This document shows positions 24,967 through 34,408 of a stretch of DNA of 56,466 bases, in pieces. Within the stretch, counting starts at the first letter, position 1; the number at the start of each line of letters is the position of its first letter. Source of the stretch: Planctomycetota bacterium (GTDB lineage: Bacteria > Planctomycetota > Planctomycetia > Pirellulales > Pirellulaceae); contig JAPLNM010000088.1 of NCBI GenBank assembly GCA_026692845.1, positions 1-56,466 of the forward strand, written 5' to 3'. Below the pieces are notes generated by a model, which was not told the origin of the DNA, ran no database searches, and saw only the letters and a program-made list of their open reading frames with translations. Position numbers and translations under genes: made by a program.

Positions 24967-27618
24967 CTAGGGGTTCTTGAAAAAGCTACGCAGCATTTGC
25001 CGAACAGGTTCACCCGGAACCGAATCGTTGCGATCGAGGAGTTTCTTGACCGCATCCCATTGGGGGCTCGATTCCTCAGGGATTTTCTTGGCCGACTTGG
25101 CTCGGTCTTCGATTAGGGGTGCCAATTCGTGGGGGATCCAGACGCGGGCCGCCTCGATTTTTCGGTCGCGATGCTTGGTTTCCCGATCGATTTCTTCGGC
25201 TTGATCGAGCCTCGCTTCGCATACTTTCCAATTGCCCAACATCGCAGCGACGATGGCCGTCTGCAGATGCAATTCGGCGTTGGCCGGCGCGTACTTGGTC
25301 GCCTCCTGGTAGTACCGCAAGGAGTCTTCTTGAAGCTGTGTTCCGATCGTGCGAGTGGCCGTCGGTCGATCGGCACCACCCCGGGATCGGCCTGCACCGC
25401 TGGCCGATGGCCCTCGGAGGGCCGGCCCTCCTCCTTGGCGGCGAAACGCCATTTCTTCGGCAAGGGACGTGTCAAGCGTTTGACCGATCGAGGTTCGCAA
25501 CGACTCGACGGCCGCGTCGGCATAGGCCGTCGAATCCTTAGGGCTCCGTTCGATGAGAAACTTGCAGGCTTGCTGGAACTGGTGCAACCAACTGGCTTTT
25601 TCCGATACCGGAATATCCGAATCCATCACCGCCCCAGAGAACTCCATACCCCATCGCGCCAAATCGGGATCCAGAGGAGCCGAGGTGACCCGAGCAAAGT
25701 ACTCGTCGACGCTTGGCAAGCTTTGGTCTGCAATGGCATTGTCGAGCAGCAGCCGACCGGTTTTGTTGTCTTTGGGGAAGGATGCGTAAACACGCTGCGT
25801 TTGGTACCACGGCATGGCCATCGACCAGCCCCACAGACCTAGCAACGCCGCAGCGGCAAGGACACTCTTGGAGCGCCCAAGCCTACCGAGTTGGGTGACC
25901 GATTGTGGCGACTCGATCCAATTCGCACCGGCAATCCATAACCCCATAGCGATCGCAGGCGAGATCATCGTCCCGGGGAACATCCAACCTCCGGATGCTA
26001 GGAAGTGGACCATGACTCCTAGGAACGAGACGAGCAACAAGATCGGCTGGTTCTTAACAAGCAGATGCACCGAAGCGACCGCCGCAGGGTTGCGGGTCAG
26101 CCAATATCCAAAAGCCGAGGCTCCAGCCAGGACGATCGCCGTGCCATAGAGTTCCAGATCGCCAGCGGTGAAAAAGGCGTACAGAAAGACCAAGATCGCC
26201 GCGATCATCGCTCCGCCCCAAAAAAATAGCGAGCCGTATTTCGAAGCATCGCTTGCTTCGCTAGCGATGGGTTCGCTTAACGTTTCGGCGGTAAAAATCC
26301 GCTGACGAAGTCGGAAAAAGGCCAAGCAAGTCAGAAGCAGGACCGTCAGACCCAGCAGCGCCAAGCCCCCGCTGTGGGCAAGCTCCAGCAGGAAGTTATG
26401 CGGATCTGCAGGCGATTCCGAAGCGGTGATCGATTTAACTTGCAGATAAGTCGTCTGAAAGTTCAGCGAACCGAAACCCAACCAAGGTTGCTCGGTGATC
26501 AGCGCGCAAGCTCCGCGCCAGTAGTCCATCCGATACGCCAGCGATTTGCCCGCCTCTTGGAAGATCAACGGGTCGATCGCATAGACCGCACCGAAGACGA
26601 CCAACAGCAAACCAGCGATCCCGCCGAGAATCCCAGGCTTCTGTTTGATCCATCGGCTCAGATCGCTTCGCAGGACCGGATCGAGCAACATCGCAAGGAC
26701 CGTTGAGAGTCCGGTTGCAAGCCAAGCCGTCCGGCTTTTGGTCAGCAGCAGAGCCAAAGCCGTGGCGATTACCAGCACCAACGGGATGAGCCACGGGATG
26801 AGCCTAACGGGCTGATCTGAAAGTTTGCTATCTGAAAACTTGTTTGCGGAGCTAACCTGGGAGCTAACCTGGGTTAGCGCCTCTGGGGATCGACGAAAAC
26901 CCTGGAGCATCCAACCGAGCCACAGCGGCCAGAGGGCCACGAGAAAGCCGGCATAGGAATTGGCCAAGGCAAAGACACTCAGGACCTCGGTGCTCTCGAT
27001 GCGATTGACGATCAGCACTGCGGCCGCCGAATCCGGATCGATGTTGTTTCGTTGCAAGTATCCTATGCGATCCTTAGTCAACTGGAATTGCTGGGCTGGC
27101 TGGAGCACAGCGTATTCCCAAAAGCCCCATAAAATCACAAATAGGGCGATGACCCACCAGAGCTTGAGCAACCTTGCGGCGCCTTGCGGGCTACGTGCCA
27201 ACCATGCGACCGTGGGGATCAAGCACCACAGGGCCGTCGATTGCCAGAATCCGTAGATCGCATTCCTTGAGTTGACCCGTCCGATCGAGTAGCCGGTGAC
27301 CAAAGCGTGCCAAGCGACAACCATCGCGATAAGCAACCATAGGACCGACATGCGTTGCGAGGCGCCCGTTGTGACGACGGAACCTGCAACGATCGTGGCG
27401 AAGAAAAAGGCCGCCAGCGAAAGGCCGATATGCCAGAACGATTCCCCTTTGGCAACCGATGTGGCCGTGTCGCAGGGCCACCACAGCGAAAGGACCAATA
27501 GGACCGAAAGCAACCCCAACGAGACCGCTTGAGCAACATGCCCCAAAGAGGACTTGGGCTCGAGCGACACAGGACTCGAATGCAAAACCGTTGAATCAGA
27601 GGCAATCGAAGAAGACAT
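24967..27618 (-). CDS. O-antigen ligase-family membrane protein with C-terminal TPR-like region
   Basis: 883 residues. The first 600 or so hold about ten or more hydrophobic helices. A large loop in the middle (YWRGACALITEQPWLGFGSLNF, then DPHNFLLELAHSGGLALLGL) matches the Wzy/WaaL motif, where the His is important. The rest is soluble and helical (TPR-like: YYQEATKYAPANAELHLQTA), a common architecture in planctomycetes. It would polymerise or ligate lipid-linked glycans at the outer face of the inner membrane. A low-complexity Gly/Ala/Arg patch interrupts the soluble part. It follows the WecA-like transferase gene by 81 bp, and both are plausible parts of one polysaccharide pathway. Confidence 0.85.
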   Translation of the reverse strand: MSSSIASDSTVLHSSPVSLEPKSSLGHVAQAVSLGLLSVLLVLSLWWPCDTATSVAKGESFWHIGLSLAAFFFATIVAGSVVTTGASQRMSVLWLLIAMVVAWHALVTGYSIGRVNSRNAIYGFWQSTALWCLIPTVAWLARSPQGAARLLKLWWVIALFVILWGFWEYAVLQPAQQFQLTKDRIGYLQRNNIDPDSAAAVLIVNRIESTEVLSVFALANSYAGFLVALWPLWLGWMLQGFRRSPEALTQVSSQVSSANKFSDSKLSDQPVRLIPWLIPLVLVIATALALLLTKSRTAWLATGLSTVLAMLLDPVLRSDLSRWIKQKPGILGGIAGLLLVVFGAVYAIDPLIFQEAGKSLAYRMDYWRGACALITEQPWLGFGSLNFQTTYLQVKSITASESPADPHNFLLELAHSGGLALLGLTVLLLTCLAFFRLRQRIFTAETLSEPIASEASDASKYGSLFFWGGAMIAAILVFLYAFFTAGDLELYGTAIVLAGASAFGYWLTRNPAAVASVHLLVKNQPILLLVSFLGVMVHFLASGGWMFPGTMISPAIAMGLWIAGANWIESPQSVTQLGRLGRSKSVLAAAALLGLWGWSMAMPWYQTQRVYASFPKDNKTGRLLLDNAIADQSLPSVDEYFARVTSAPLDPDLARWGMEFSGAVMDSDIPVSEKASWLHQFQQACKFLIERSPKDSTAYADAAVESLRTSIGQTLDTSLAEEMAFRRQGGGPALRGPSASGAGRSRGGADRPTATRTIGTQLQEDSLRYYQEATKYAPANAELHLQTAIVAAMLGNWKVCEARLDQAEEIDRETKHRDRKIEAARVWIPHELAPLIEDRAKSAKKIPEESSPQWDAVKKLLDRNDSVPGEPVRQMLRSFFKNP

Positions 27619-27699
27619 CGAGGTATCGTCGTGTAAAAGTCTTGAAAAAGTCGTTTAGCAGATCCGCGAAGTTGGCGGAACGAACAATAAACTATGAAA

Positions 27700-28839
27700 C
27701 TATGGATTTTTTTTGCTTGTGAAACTCTCTAGCAACGCGATCCAGGCCATCATCGCAAGGACGATCCCGAGCACCAGACCCGCGCCGATCCAATCGGTTC
27801 GAGGCAAAAGCAGCGCGCCCAAGGAGCACGTGAGCGTCGCGAGGTAAATCGCCCCGACAGCTTGCTTCTTGGTCATCCCAAGCTCGACGAGTCGGTGGGA
27901 AAAATGCTTTTTATCGGCTTGAAACGGGCTGCGACCCTCCCGCAATCGAATCGCGATGACGCTCAAAGTATCATAGATTGGCACCGCTAACAAACACAGC
28001 GGAGCAAAGACCGCATGGGGAGCCTGCCCCTGGGCTCCCGAATAAGTACATAACAAAGTGGTCACCGCAATCCAGTAGCCGACAAAGTAGCTTCCTGAAT
28101 CCCCCATGAAGATCGAGGCCGGGGGCCAATTGTGCTTGAGGAAACCCAGCAATCCTCCCAGTAGGGCCAGGACCATGATCGCCACAAACCACTGCGGTTG
28201 GCCTTGGGCCGGCTCGGGCAAGCTGAGCAACATCAGGGCCAGCATTCCCGAAACGATCGCTGCGACCCCGGCGCTCAAGGCGTCCATGTTGTCGAGCATA
28301 TTGAAGGAATTGATCAGCATGACGATCCAAAAGACGCTCAGGATCGGGGTCAACCAAGGAAGATCGATGTAGGCCGTCAATTGGAGTTTCAGTCCATAGA
28401 CGACGGTAGCGGCGACTGCAAATTCCACGGCAATACGCACTCTCCAATCGAGCCCAAAGCGATCGTCCATGAGCCCCAAAAGGGCAACGACCGAGCCGCC
28501 TGCAAGCAGCAGCCAGATCGAACCGAGCTTGGACCACATCCCGGGTACCATCTCCATGAGGCCTGCCGGTAGGGTCTGCTCTAGGAGGCTTGGCCAGGTA
28601 TTGGCCACGGCCACGGCGAGGGTTCCGAAGGAAAAGACCGACAAGACGCCCAGCCAGATCCCCAGTCCACCTCCGCGTGGGATCGGGCTCGTGTGGACCT
28701 TACGCTCGTTGGGAAGATCGATCAGCCCCATCCCAAGGGCATGCTTTTTGACCCAACCGACGATTCCCAGCGATACGGCAAAGGCAACGAGTACCACGCC
28801 GAACATCGCCGCACCGAAGATCATTTGGCTACGGCTCAT
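27700..28839 (-). CDS. MraY/WecA-family undecaprenyl-phosphate sugar-phosphate transferase
   Basis: 379 residues from ATG at 28839, which overlaps the DUF4416 stop (ATGA). About ten transmembrane helices. The family motifs are present: LLGLMDDRFGLDW (Asp pair binding Mg), INSFNMLDNMDAL (the NxxNxxDGxDGL-type motif), FMGDSGSYFVGY, and a cytoplasmic His-rich loop KKHFSHRLVELGMTKKQA. It transfers a sugar-1-phosphate from a UDP-sugar to the carrier lipid, starting O-antigen, teichoic-type or exopolysaccharide assembly. The WecA/TagO branch fits better than MraY because no peptidoglycan genes are near. An open frame extends upstream of the start but lies wholly inside the neighbouring gene. Confidence 0.9.
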   Translation of the reverse strand: MSRSQMIFGAAMFGVVLVAFAVSLGIVGWVKKHALGMGLIDLPNERKVHTSPIPRGGGLGIWLGVLSVFSFGTLAVAVANTWPSLLEQTLPAGLMEMVPGMWSKLGSIWLLLAGGSVVALLGLMDDRFGLDWRVRIAVEFAVAATVVYGLKLQLTAYIDLPWLTPILSVFWIVMLINSFNMLDNMDALSAGVAAIVSGMLALMLLSLPEPAQGQPQWFVAIMVLALLGGLLGFLKHNWPPASIFMGDSGSYFVGYWIAVTTLLCTYSGAQGQAPHAVFAPLCLLAVPIYDTLSVIAIRLREGRSPFQADKKHFSHRLVELGMTKKQAVGAIYLATLTCSLGALLLPRTDWIGAGLVLGIVLAMMAWIALLESFTSKKNP

Positions 28840-29465
28840 GAATCGCTTCCCATGGGACTTCCAGAGGCCAGATTGTTGGTAAAACCCTTGCGGGCAAGCT
28901 TTAGAAATTCCAAGATGTCCGGGCGTTGATAGTCGGTATAGGTCCAAGGCATCGGCGTCCATGCTTGATCGCGAAAGGCCAAGGTCACCTCCGCGTAGAT
29001 GCCATCGCGAAGGTAGATCCGATGCTCGCGGTTTTTCGTCGACGCCAAAACCAATTTCGTCATGCTCAAATAACCCGGATCGATATTGATCAGCCGTTTC
29101 GACCCGTCGTGGTGCAAGGCAAGTTCCTCGGTCCAGTCCTGCTCCCAAGAGTTCGTTCGCAGTTTGTCGGCCGCTAGGTCTGCCGGGTCGTAGGGGTCTG
29201 CAAATAGAGCCATTTGTTTTCGAAGCGATTGGGGCCGTACTTCGGCCAGTTCTTCGGCACTTTTTTCGGCAAGTTCTTCAGGCTGCGGCACGAGCATGGT
29301 TTTGAAGTAGTAAGGCGATTCGACGAAATCGAACGCTTGGCCCAAGGCCGCGATTTTGCCCCAGTGCCCCTGGAGTCGTTCCAAGGCAATCTGAAGAAAA
29401 CGATCCTCGGCAGAAAAAACGGCCACGAATCGAACGCTAGGGGGTGGCTTTTTGATCAGCCCCAT
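28836..29465 (-). CDS. DUF4416 family protein
   Basis: 209 residues. Matches the DUF4416 pattern: opening PPPSVRFVAVFS, then an aromatic/acidic block (FDFVESPYYFKTML), LINIDPGYLSMTKLVLASTK, HRIYLRDGIYAEVTLAFRD, and WTYTDYQRPDILEF. The family is widespread in deep-branching and planctomycete bacteria with no defined function that I know of. No signal peptide. It heads the minus-strand run that includes glycan-assembly genes, overlaps the transferase gene by four bases, and is divergent from dus across 60 bp. Confidence 0.85.
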   Translation of the reverse strand: MGLIKKPPPSVRFVAVFSAEDRFLQIALERLQGHWGKIAALGQAFDFVESPYYFKTMLVPQPEELAEKSAEELAEVRPQSLRKQMALFADPYDPADLAADKLRTNSWEQDWTEELALHHDGSKRLINIDPGYLSMTKLVLASTKNREHRIYLRDGIYAEVTLAFRDQAWTPMPWTYTDYQRPDILEFLKLARKGFTNNLASGSPMGSDS

Positions 29466-29525
29466 CGGGGTATCCTCTCTGGGTTGGGCTCGGCGAGATG
29501 CTCGGGAATAGGTACAGTATTACGT

Positions 29526-30644
29526 ATGGAATCGAATTTAGGCTCACCCCAACCAAGCACATCTCGGCCCCCGAAACCGGTACAAATCGGTTCGATGGCA
29601 GTTTATCCGCCGATTTTCCAGGCCCCGATGGCAGGCTATACCAATTATGCCTACCGTCAGATCGTGCGTGAGTTTGGCGGAGCGGGCCTCCAAGCCACCG
29701 AAATGGTCAACGCCCGGGGGTTTGTATGGCTCGATGAACACGACTGCGAGCACCCCGAACGCCTCTGGGGAATCGCCCAAGAGCCCAGACCCCTGGCCGT
29801 ACAGATCTGGGACAATGATCCTGAGACGATGGCCAAGGTCGGCCGTCGGCTCGTCGAGGAATACCGCGTAAGCGTCGTGGACATCAATTTCGGCTGCCCG
29901 GTCAAGCAAGTCACCGAAAAAGCCCACAGCGGCTCGTACCTGCTTCGCGACCCGCAACGCATGTACGCGATCATTTCCCGGCTCGTCGAAGCCTGCTGGC
30001 CCACGCCGGTGACGGCCAAGATGCGGCTCGGATGCACGCGCGACACGATGAACCACATCGAGGTGGCCAAGACCGTCGAGCGTGCCGGTGCAGCGGCTCT
30101 GACCGTCCACGGCCGGACGGCCGAAGACTTCTTCAAAGGCTCTGCCGACTGGGATCGCATCTCGGAAATCAAACAGCACCTTGACCACATGCCGATCATC
30201 GGCAACGGCGATTTGGAAACAGCTGAGCAAGTCCTGTTTGCCTACCAAAACTACGATGTCGACGGAATCATGATCGCGCGCGCTAGCCTGGGCAAGCCTT
30301 GGCTATTTGCCCAAGCCGCTGCGGCCCTCGAAGGCCGAGCGATCCCACCGGATCCCTCGATCGAAGAACAGCGCAAGATCATGCTCCACCACTACGACCT
30401 GGTCGTCGAACGCTTCGGTGTCCACCGCGGTACGATGCTTATGCGAAAATTCGCTTGCTGCTACGCGCAAAGCAAACACGGTGCTCGACACTTCCGTGCC
30501 CACATCTCGCGGGTCGAAAACCAAGAGCAATTCTACGAAGTGGTCGAAAGGTATTTCCCCAGACACACCGAGATCGACGCCCAAGCCCCCGCAGAACCTG
30601 CATGCGATCGAGAGAATATCGATCCGATTTGCAACCTCTCGTGA
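29526..30644 (+). CDS. dus: tRNA-dihydrouridine synthase
   Basis: 372 residues from ATG at 29526; an open frame extends further upstream but overlaps the divergent DUF4416 gene. FMN-dependent reductase that reduces uridines in the tRNA D-loop using NADPH. The TIM barrel starts at APMAGYTNYAYR; the catalytic cysteine is in NFGCPVKQVTEKA. VTAKMRLG, LTVHGRTAEDFFKGSADW and IIGNGDLETAEQ are FMN/tRNA contact motifs. A helical C-terminal domain completes the usual length. Close to the DusB subgroup by eye. It is followed by fabI after 40 bp on the same strand. Confidence 0.93.
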   Translation: MESNLGSPQPSTSRPPKPVQIGSMAVYPPIFQAPMAGYTNYAYRQIVREFGGAGLQATEMVNARGFVWLDEHDCEHPERLWGIAQEPRPLAVQIWDNDPETMAKVGRRLVEEYRVSVVDINFGCPVKQVTEKAHSGSYLLRDPQRMYAIISRLVEACWPTPVTAKMRLGCTRDTMNHIEVAKTVERAGAAALTVHGRTAEDFFKGSADWDRISEIKQHLDHMPIIGNGDLETAEQVLFAYQNYDVDGIMIARASLGKPWLFAQAAAALEGRAIPPDPSIEEQRKIMLHHYDLVVERFGVHRGTMLMRKFACCYAQSKHGARHFRAHISRVENQEQFYEVVERYFPRHTEIDAQAPAEPACDRENIDPICNLS

Positions 30645-30684
30645 CTCACGTTTCCATGATTTCTCAATGAAAGGCAATTGTCCC

Positions 30685-31512
30685 ATGAAGTTATTCGAAG
30701 GCAAAAAAGGACTGATTCTCGGAGTGGCGAACGATCGCTCGATCGCTTGGGCCATCGCCAAAGAGATCATGGAACAAGGTGGCATTTGCGGTTTCTCTCA
30801 TTTGCCAGACAAGCCCGATGACGAAAAGAAAAAGAACCGCCTTCGCGTCAGCAAGTGCGTCGATCAATACCCGGCACAAACGGCCTTCCTAAGACCCTTG
30901 GATGTCCAAGACGACGCACAGGTCAAGGACTTCATGGATGCGGCGGCTAAGGATTTCGGGCAGATCGACTTTCTGCTCCACTCCATCGCGTTTGCCGATC
31001 GAGACGATCTATCGCGAGACACCGTCGAGACCAGCCGCGCAGGCTTCAAACTGGCCATGGACGTGAGTGTCTATAGCTTGATCTCGGTGACCAACGCAGC
31101 CCGCGGGATGCTCAAAGCCGATTCCTCCGTCCTGACGATGACCTACTTCGGCGGCGAAAAATGCGTCCCTGGATACAACGTCATGGGGATCTGCAAAGCT
31201 GCCCTCGATGCGACCATCAGATACCTTGCCTACGATCTTGGTCCCAAGGGCATCCGAGTCAACGGCGTAAGCGCAGGTCCGCTCAAGACCCTTGCCGGAG
31301 TTGCCGCCGGAGTCGGCGAGATGCAAGAGTACTACGACTACGTCGCCCCCTTGGGCCGCTGCGTGACGCACGAAGAAGTCGGCCGCTCCGGATCGTATCT
31401 GTTGAGCTCCTACAGCAGCGGTATCACCGGTGAAATCCTTCACGTCGATTCAGGCTACAACATCATGGGTAGCCCAGGTCGATTGCTCGAACAGTTCCGC
31501 AAAGGAAGCTGA
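30685..31512 (+). CDS. fabI: Enoyl-[acyl-carrier-protein] reductase (NADH), FabI type
   Basis: 275 residues. Catalyses the last reduction step in fatty-acid elongation. The cofactor loop LILGVANDRSIAWAIA is the FabI-specific form. The catalytic pair is Tyr164 and Lys171 (YNVMGICK, Tyr-x6-Lys). VNGVSAGPLKTLA and ITGEILHVDSGYNIMG are the conserved substrate-loop and C-terminal motifs. Start ATG at 30685, with an AAAGG about a dozen bases upstream; an ATG at 30667 in frame is less likely. The gene stands alone on the plus strand; a 9-bp tandem repeat follows the stop. Confidence 0.95.
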   Translation: MKLFEGKKGLILGVANDRSIAWAIAKEIMEQGGICGFSHLPDKPDDEKKKNRLRVSKCVDQYPAQTAFLRPLDVQDDAQVKDFMDAAAKDFGQIDFLLHSIAFADRDDLSRDTVETSRAGFKLAMDVSVYSLISVTNAARGMLKADSSVLTMTYFGGEKCVPGYNVMGICKAALDATIRYLAYDLGPKGIRVNGVSAGPLKTLAGVAAGVGEMQEYYDYVAPLGRCVTHEEVGRSGSYLLSSYSSGITGEILHVDSGYNIMGSPGRLLEQFRKGS

Positions 31513-31515
31513 TCG

Positions 31516-31592
31516 GCTCACTTTGCTCACTGCGATCCCTGTGCTCACTGTGCTCACTGCGATCACTGCGATCACTGCGATCACTGTGCTCA
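31516..31592. repeat. 9-bp tandem repeat (about 8 to 9 units)
   Basis: Units of the form GCTCACTGY or GATCACTGY follow each other without spacers between the fabI stop and the nadB stop. The array just reaches the nadB stop codon, which lies in its last unit. It reads as an intergenic microsatellite, not a coding part. GATC sites recur in it. Confidence 0.9.
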
Positions 31593-33287
31593 TGCCCGAA
31601 CTTGCATCGACAAATGCTTGCGCCAGTTCGGGTTGTCAAGCTTGGGGTGATCGGTCCGCAGGTGCACTCCACGGGATTCGGTTCTGGTCAAGGCTGCTTG
31701 GGTCATCATCAAGCTGACCGTCAGCATGTTCTGTAGCTCCCAGCCTTCAATACCCCAGCCTTCGATCTCCCCGGGCTGGTGCGAGAGCACATAGCTGCTG
31801 TAGCGTTTGAATTGCTGAAGGGCTTCTTCGAGCCTCTGCTCGGTGCGTTGCACGCCCACGTGCCGCCACATCAACGAACGCACCGAATTGCGAATATCCG
31901 CAAGATCGATATGCTGGGGGTCTGCAGTCTGCATCGGGTTTTTGATCGGCAAAACGCTCAAGGTTACCGCGGGGTCTTGCAAGGCTGCCGCCGAGGCATT
32001 GCGGCCAGCCACAGCCCCGTAGACTAAACCTTCCAGAAGGCTGTTGGAGGCCAAACGATTCGCGCCGTGAAGGCCACTGCTGGTGACCTCGCCGGCGGCC
32101 CACAGACCCGGTAGGCTCGTTCGAGCTTGGTCGTCGACCAACGCCCCGCCGATCATGTAGTGGGCGCCTGGACGAACCGGGATCGCATCTTTGGCAATGT
32201 CCAAACCGAAGCTATGACAGACCTTGGCAATCCCCGGAAACCGTTGCCGAACATAATCCGCGTCCAGATGAGCCAAGGTCAGATAAACGCAGGCCGATTG
32301 CGTTTTTTCCATCTGAGCGACGATCGATTGACTAACCACATCGCGAGGCGCTAGTTCGAGTCGAGGATCGTAGTCCTTCATGAATCGATAGCCATGGGCA
32401 TCGACCAGGTAAGCACCTTCGCCTCGGACCGCTTCGGTGATCAAGGTTCGGGAACTGCCGGCGATGTAGAGCACCGTGGGATGGAATTGCATGAATTCCA
32501 TGTCTCGCATCAAAGCTCCGGCTCGCAATGCGATCGCATGTCCATCCCCCGTCGCTACGCGTGGATTGGTCGATTCGCGGAAAACCTGACCACATCCACC
32601 GGTGCAAAGGATGGTTTGCTTGGACCAAATCAGCACAGGGGCACGGTTTTGGATCGAAACGATCGCTCCGCAGCATTGCTCGTCGTAGGTCAAAAGGTCG
32701 ATGGTGTAAGCTTCCTCGCAGACCTCGACGTTCGAGAGACTGCGTGTGTGCTGGATCATCGCGCGCATGATCTCTTTGCCGGTCGCATCCCCAAGGGCAT
32801 GGATGATGCGTTGATGCGAGTGGCCACCTTCGCGACCCAGGATCAACGCGCCATCGAGTTGGTCGAACCGTGTTCCCCACCGGATCAGCTCGGCGACCCG
32901 CTCGGGAGCTTCGCGGACGACCATCTCGACGGTCCTGGTGTCACACAAATCGCAACCGGCCACGAGCGTATCCTGGATGTGATTGTCAAACCGATCTTCC
33001 GGATCCCACACGCTGGCGATTCCACCTTGGGCATAGGCGCTGTTGGATTCCTCGACCTTGTCCTTCGTCAAGATCATCGTCCGAAGGGACGGATCGATCT
33101 CTTGGGCAGCCCGCATTCCCGCAAGCCCACCGCCTATGATTAGCACATCGGTAAAGTAGTGCCCCATGCGCTTCGGATCGATCGCCACGAGGTATCTAGG
33201 GATCCATCGGGACCACTCGGAGTGGATCATCTGGGTCGGTAGCATCGGATTGTGCAACGCAGGTTCCATGGTCGATTCTCTTGCCAT
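31590..33287 (-). CDS. nadB: L-aspartate oxidase
   Basis: 565 residues. Flavoprotein that oxidises L-aspartate to iminoaspartate, the first step of NAD biosynthesis. The FAD motif DVLIIGGGLAGMRAA begins about residue 47, SAYAQGGIASV and GREGGHSHQRIIHA are the active-site blocks, and RPGAHYMIGG with WAAGEVTSSGLHGANRLASNSLLEGLVYG is the C-terminal hallmark. The N-terminus is about 40 residues longer than in Escherichia coli; part of it (RYLVAIDPKR) looks conserved, so the start lies at 33287 or slightly downstream (33230). No nadA or nadC is next to it. Confidence 0.93.
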   Translation of the reverse strand: MARESTMEPALHNPMLPTQMIHSEWSRWIPRYLVAIDPKRMGHYFTDVLIIGGGLAGMRAAQEIDPSLRTMILTKDKVEESNSAYAQGGIASVWDPEDRFDNHIQDTLVAGCDLCDTRTVEMVVREAPERVAELIRWGTRFDQLDGALILGREGGHSHQRIIHALGDATGKEIMRAMIQHTRSLSNVEVCEEAYTIDLLTYDEQCCGAIVSIQNRAPVLIWSKQTILCTGGCGQVFRESTNPRVATGDGHAIALRAGALMRDMEFMQFHPTVLYIAGSSRTLITEAVRGEGAYLVDAHGYRFMKDYDPRLELAPRDVVSQSIVAQMEKTQSACVYLTLAHLDADYVRQRFPGIAKVCHSFGLDIAKDAIPVRPGAHYMIGGALVDDQARTSLPGLWAAGEVTSSGLHGANRLASNSLLEGLVYGAVAGRNASAAALQDPAVTLSVLPIKNPMQTADPQHIDLADIRNSVRSLMWRHVGVQRTEQRLEEALQQFKRYSSYVLSHQPGEIEGWGIEGWELQNMLTVSLMMTQAALTRTESRGVHLRTDHPKLDNPNWRKHLSMQVRA

Positions 33288-33325
33288 TAACGCTATGGTC
33301 CAGCCAAGCTGGCTTTCGGGTAGGA

Positions 33326-34387
33326 CTACGGGTGCTTCTTGTCGGGCCGGTCATCATCAAACGCATCGTCATCCAACTCGTCATCCAATTCGTCATCCAA
33401 TTCGTCATCCAATTCGTCATCCAATTCGTCGTCCAACTCGTCGTCATCGTGCGATTTATGCCCAGGACGAAGCGGATCATCCGGATCGAAGAAGAAGTCA
33501 TCGAGGCCCATCGGCAGACTATTGCCTCCGAGGGCTTTGCGTTTGCGGTCGGCCAGGGCCGCCAAATCGAGGGCTTCGTCCCCCAAGCAAGCGACGATGG
33601 CCTCGTGCCAAGCCTTGTCCTTCGAGAGCGGGTGGCCGGAGTCCTGCGCGGCCAATCGCTTGATCGCGTAACGCAGGACATTGATCCCATCTCGCGCCGA
33701 GAAATCGAGTTTCAGCGAGTGGGCTTGCTGGAGAAAATCGACCGTCAGCTCCAGAATGTCCGCTTCGGCAAAAGGCAGATGGTACTCAAGGATCGCCAGC
33801 TCGTCTTTTCGGTTGGGGAATCCAACCTGGAGCGTCGGCTGGAGTCGGCTCAAGATGTAATCGGGAATTTCGTAGGTCGAGTCGTCTTGGTTCATCGTCA
33901 CCGCGGCGCGGAAGTCTTGATGGGCCGAGATGGTGATCCCCGCGACGATCGATTCGACATACCGACGCTGGTCAAACAGGGGTGCCAAGGACGCCCAAGA
34001 TTTTTCGTTCATTCGGTTCCCCTCGTCCAGAACGCACACGCCGCCGCGGATCATGGCCGTGACCATCGCAGAAGCGTGGTAAGCGATCTTGCCGTTGCTG
34101 GCCAGGACCGGGGTGACCAGCAGGTCTTCAGGCCGTGTGTCGGCGGTGCATTGGAAGATGTAGAGTTCCTGTTGACGGGCTGTCGCGGCAGCCATCGCAA
34201 GGGCCGTCTTGCCGACCCCAGGGACTCCGACGAGCCTGGGCGTCAGGGGCAAATCGCCCGGTGCGACCGTCAGCCAGCAGGCTGCCAGTTGCCTCAAGGG
34301 TTCGGACTGGCCGATCCATCGCATTGGATTCTTCACTGGATTGGCAAGCGACAGTGCCACTCCGTCGATCGTAACCGATTGACTCAT
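33326..34387 (-). CDS. MoxR-type AAA+ ATPase with acidic repeat tail
   Basis: 353 residues. Walker A GVPGVGKT at 54-61, Walker B VCVLDE at 117-122, then an arginine-rich sensor region ([15 protein letters not shown]) as in MoxR/RavA chaperone ATPases, which often work with vWA partners to insert metals or assemble complexes. No vWA gene is adjacent; the two in this window are over 12 kb away. The C-terminus is unusual: six DDEL-type tetrapeptides encoded by a 12-bp tandem DNA repeat (about 33370-33440), ending DRPDKKHP. The repeat gives a strongly acidic tail of probably variable length. It lies 38 bp from nadB and 21 bp from the DUF1501 gene. Confidence 0.88.
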   Translation of the reverse strand: MSQSVTIDGVALSLANPVKNPMRWIGQSEPLRQLAACWLTVAPGDLPLTPRLVGVPGVGKTALAMAAATARQQELYIFQCTADTRPEDLLVTPVLASNGKIAYHASAMVTAMIRGGVCVLDEGNRMNEKSWASLAPLFDQRRYVESIVAGITISAHQDFRAAVTMNQDDSTYEIPDYILSRLQPTLQVGFPNRKDELAILEYHLPFAEADILELTVDFLQQAHSLKLDFSARDGINVLRYAIKRLAAQDSGHPLSKDKAWHEAIVACLGDEALDLAALADRKRKALGGNSLPMGLDDFFFDPDDPLRPGHKSHDDDELDDELDDELDDELDDELDDELDDDAFDDDRPDKKHP

Positions 34388-34408
34388 CGATGCTTTCTCT
34401 TTTTTGGT

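Noticed and set aside
28840-29148. N-terminal extension of the WecA-like transferase
   Set aside because: It lies inside the DUF4416 gene; membrane helices and motifs begin after MSRSQMIFG at 28839.
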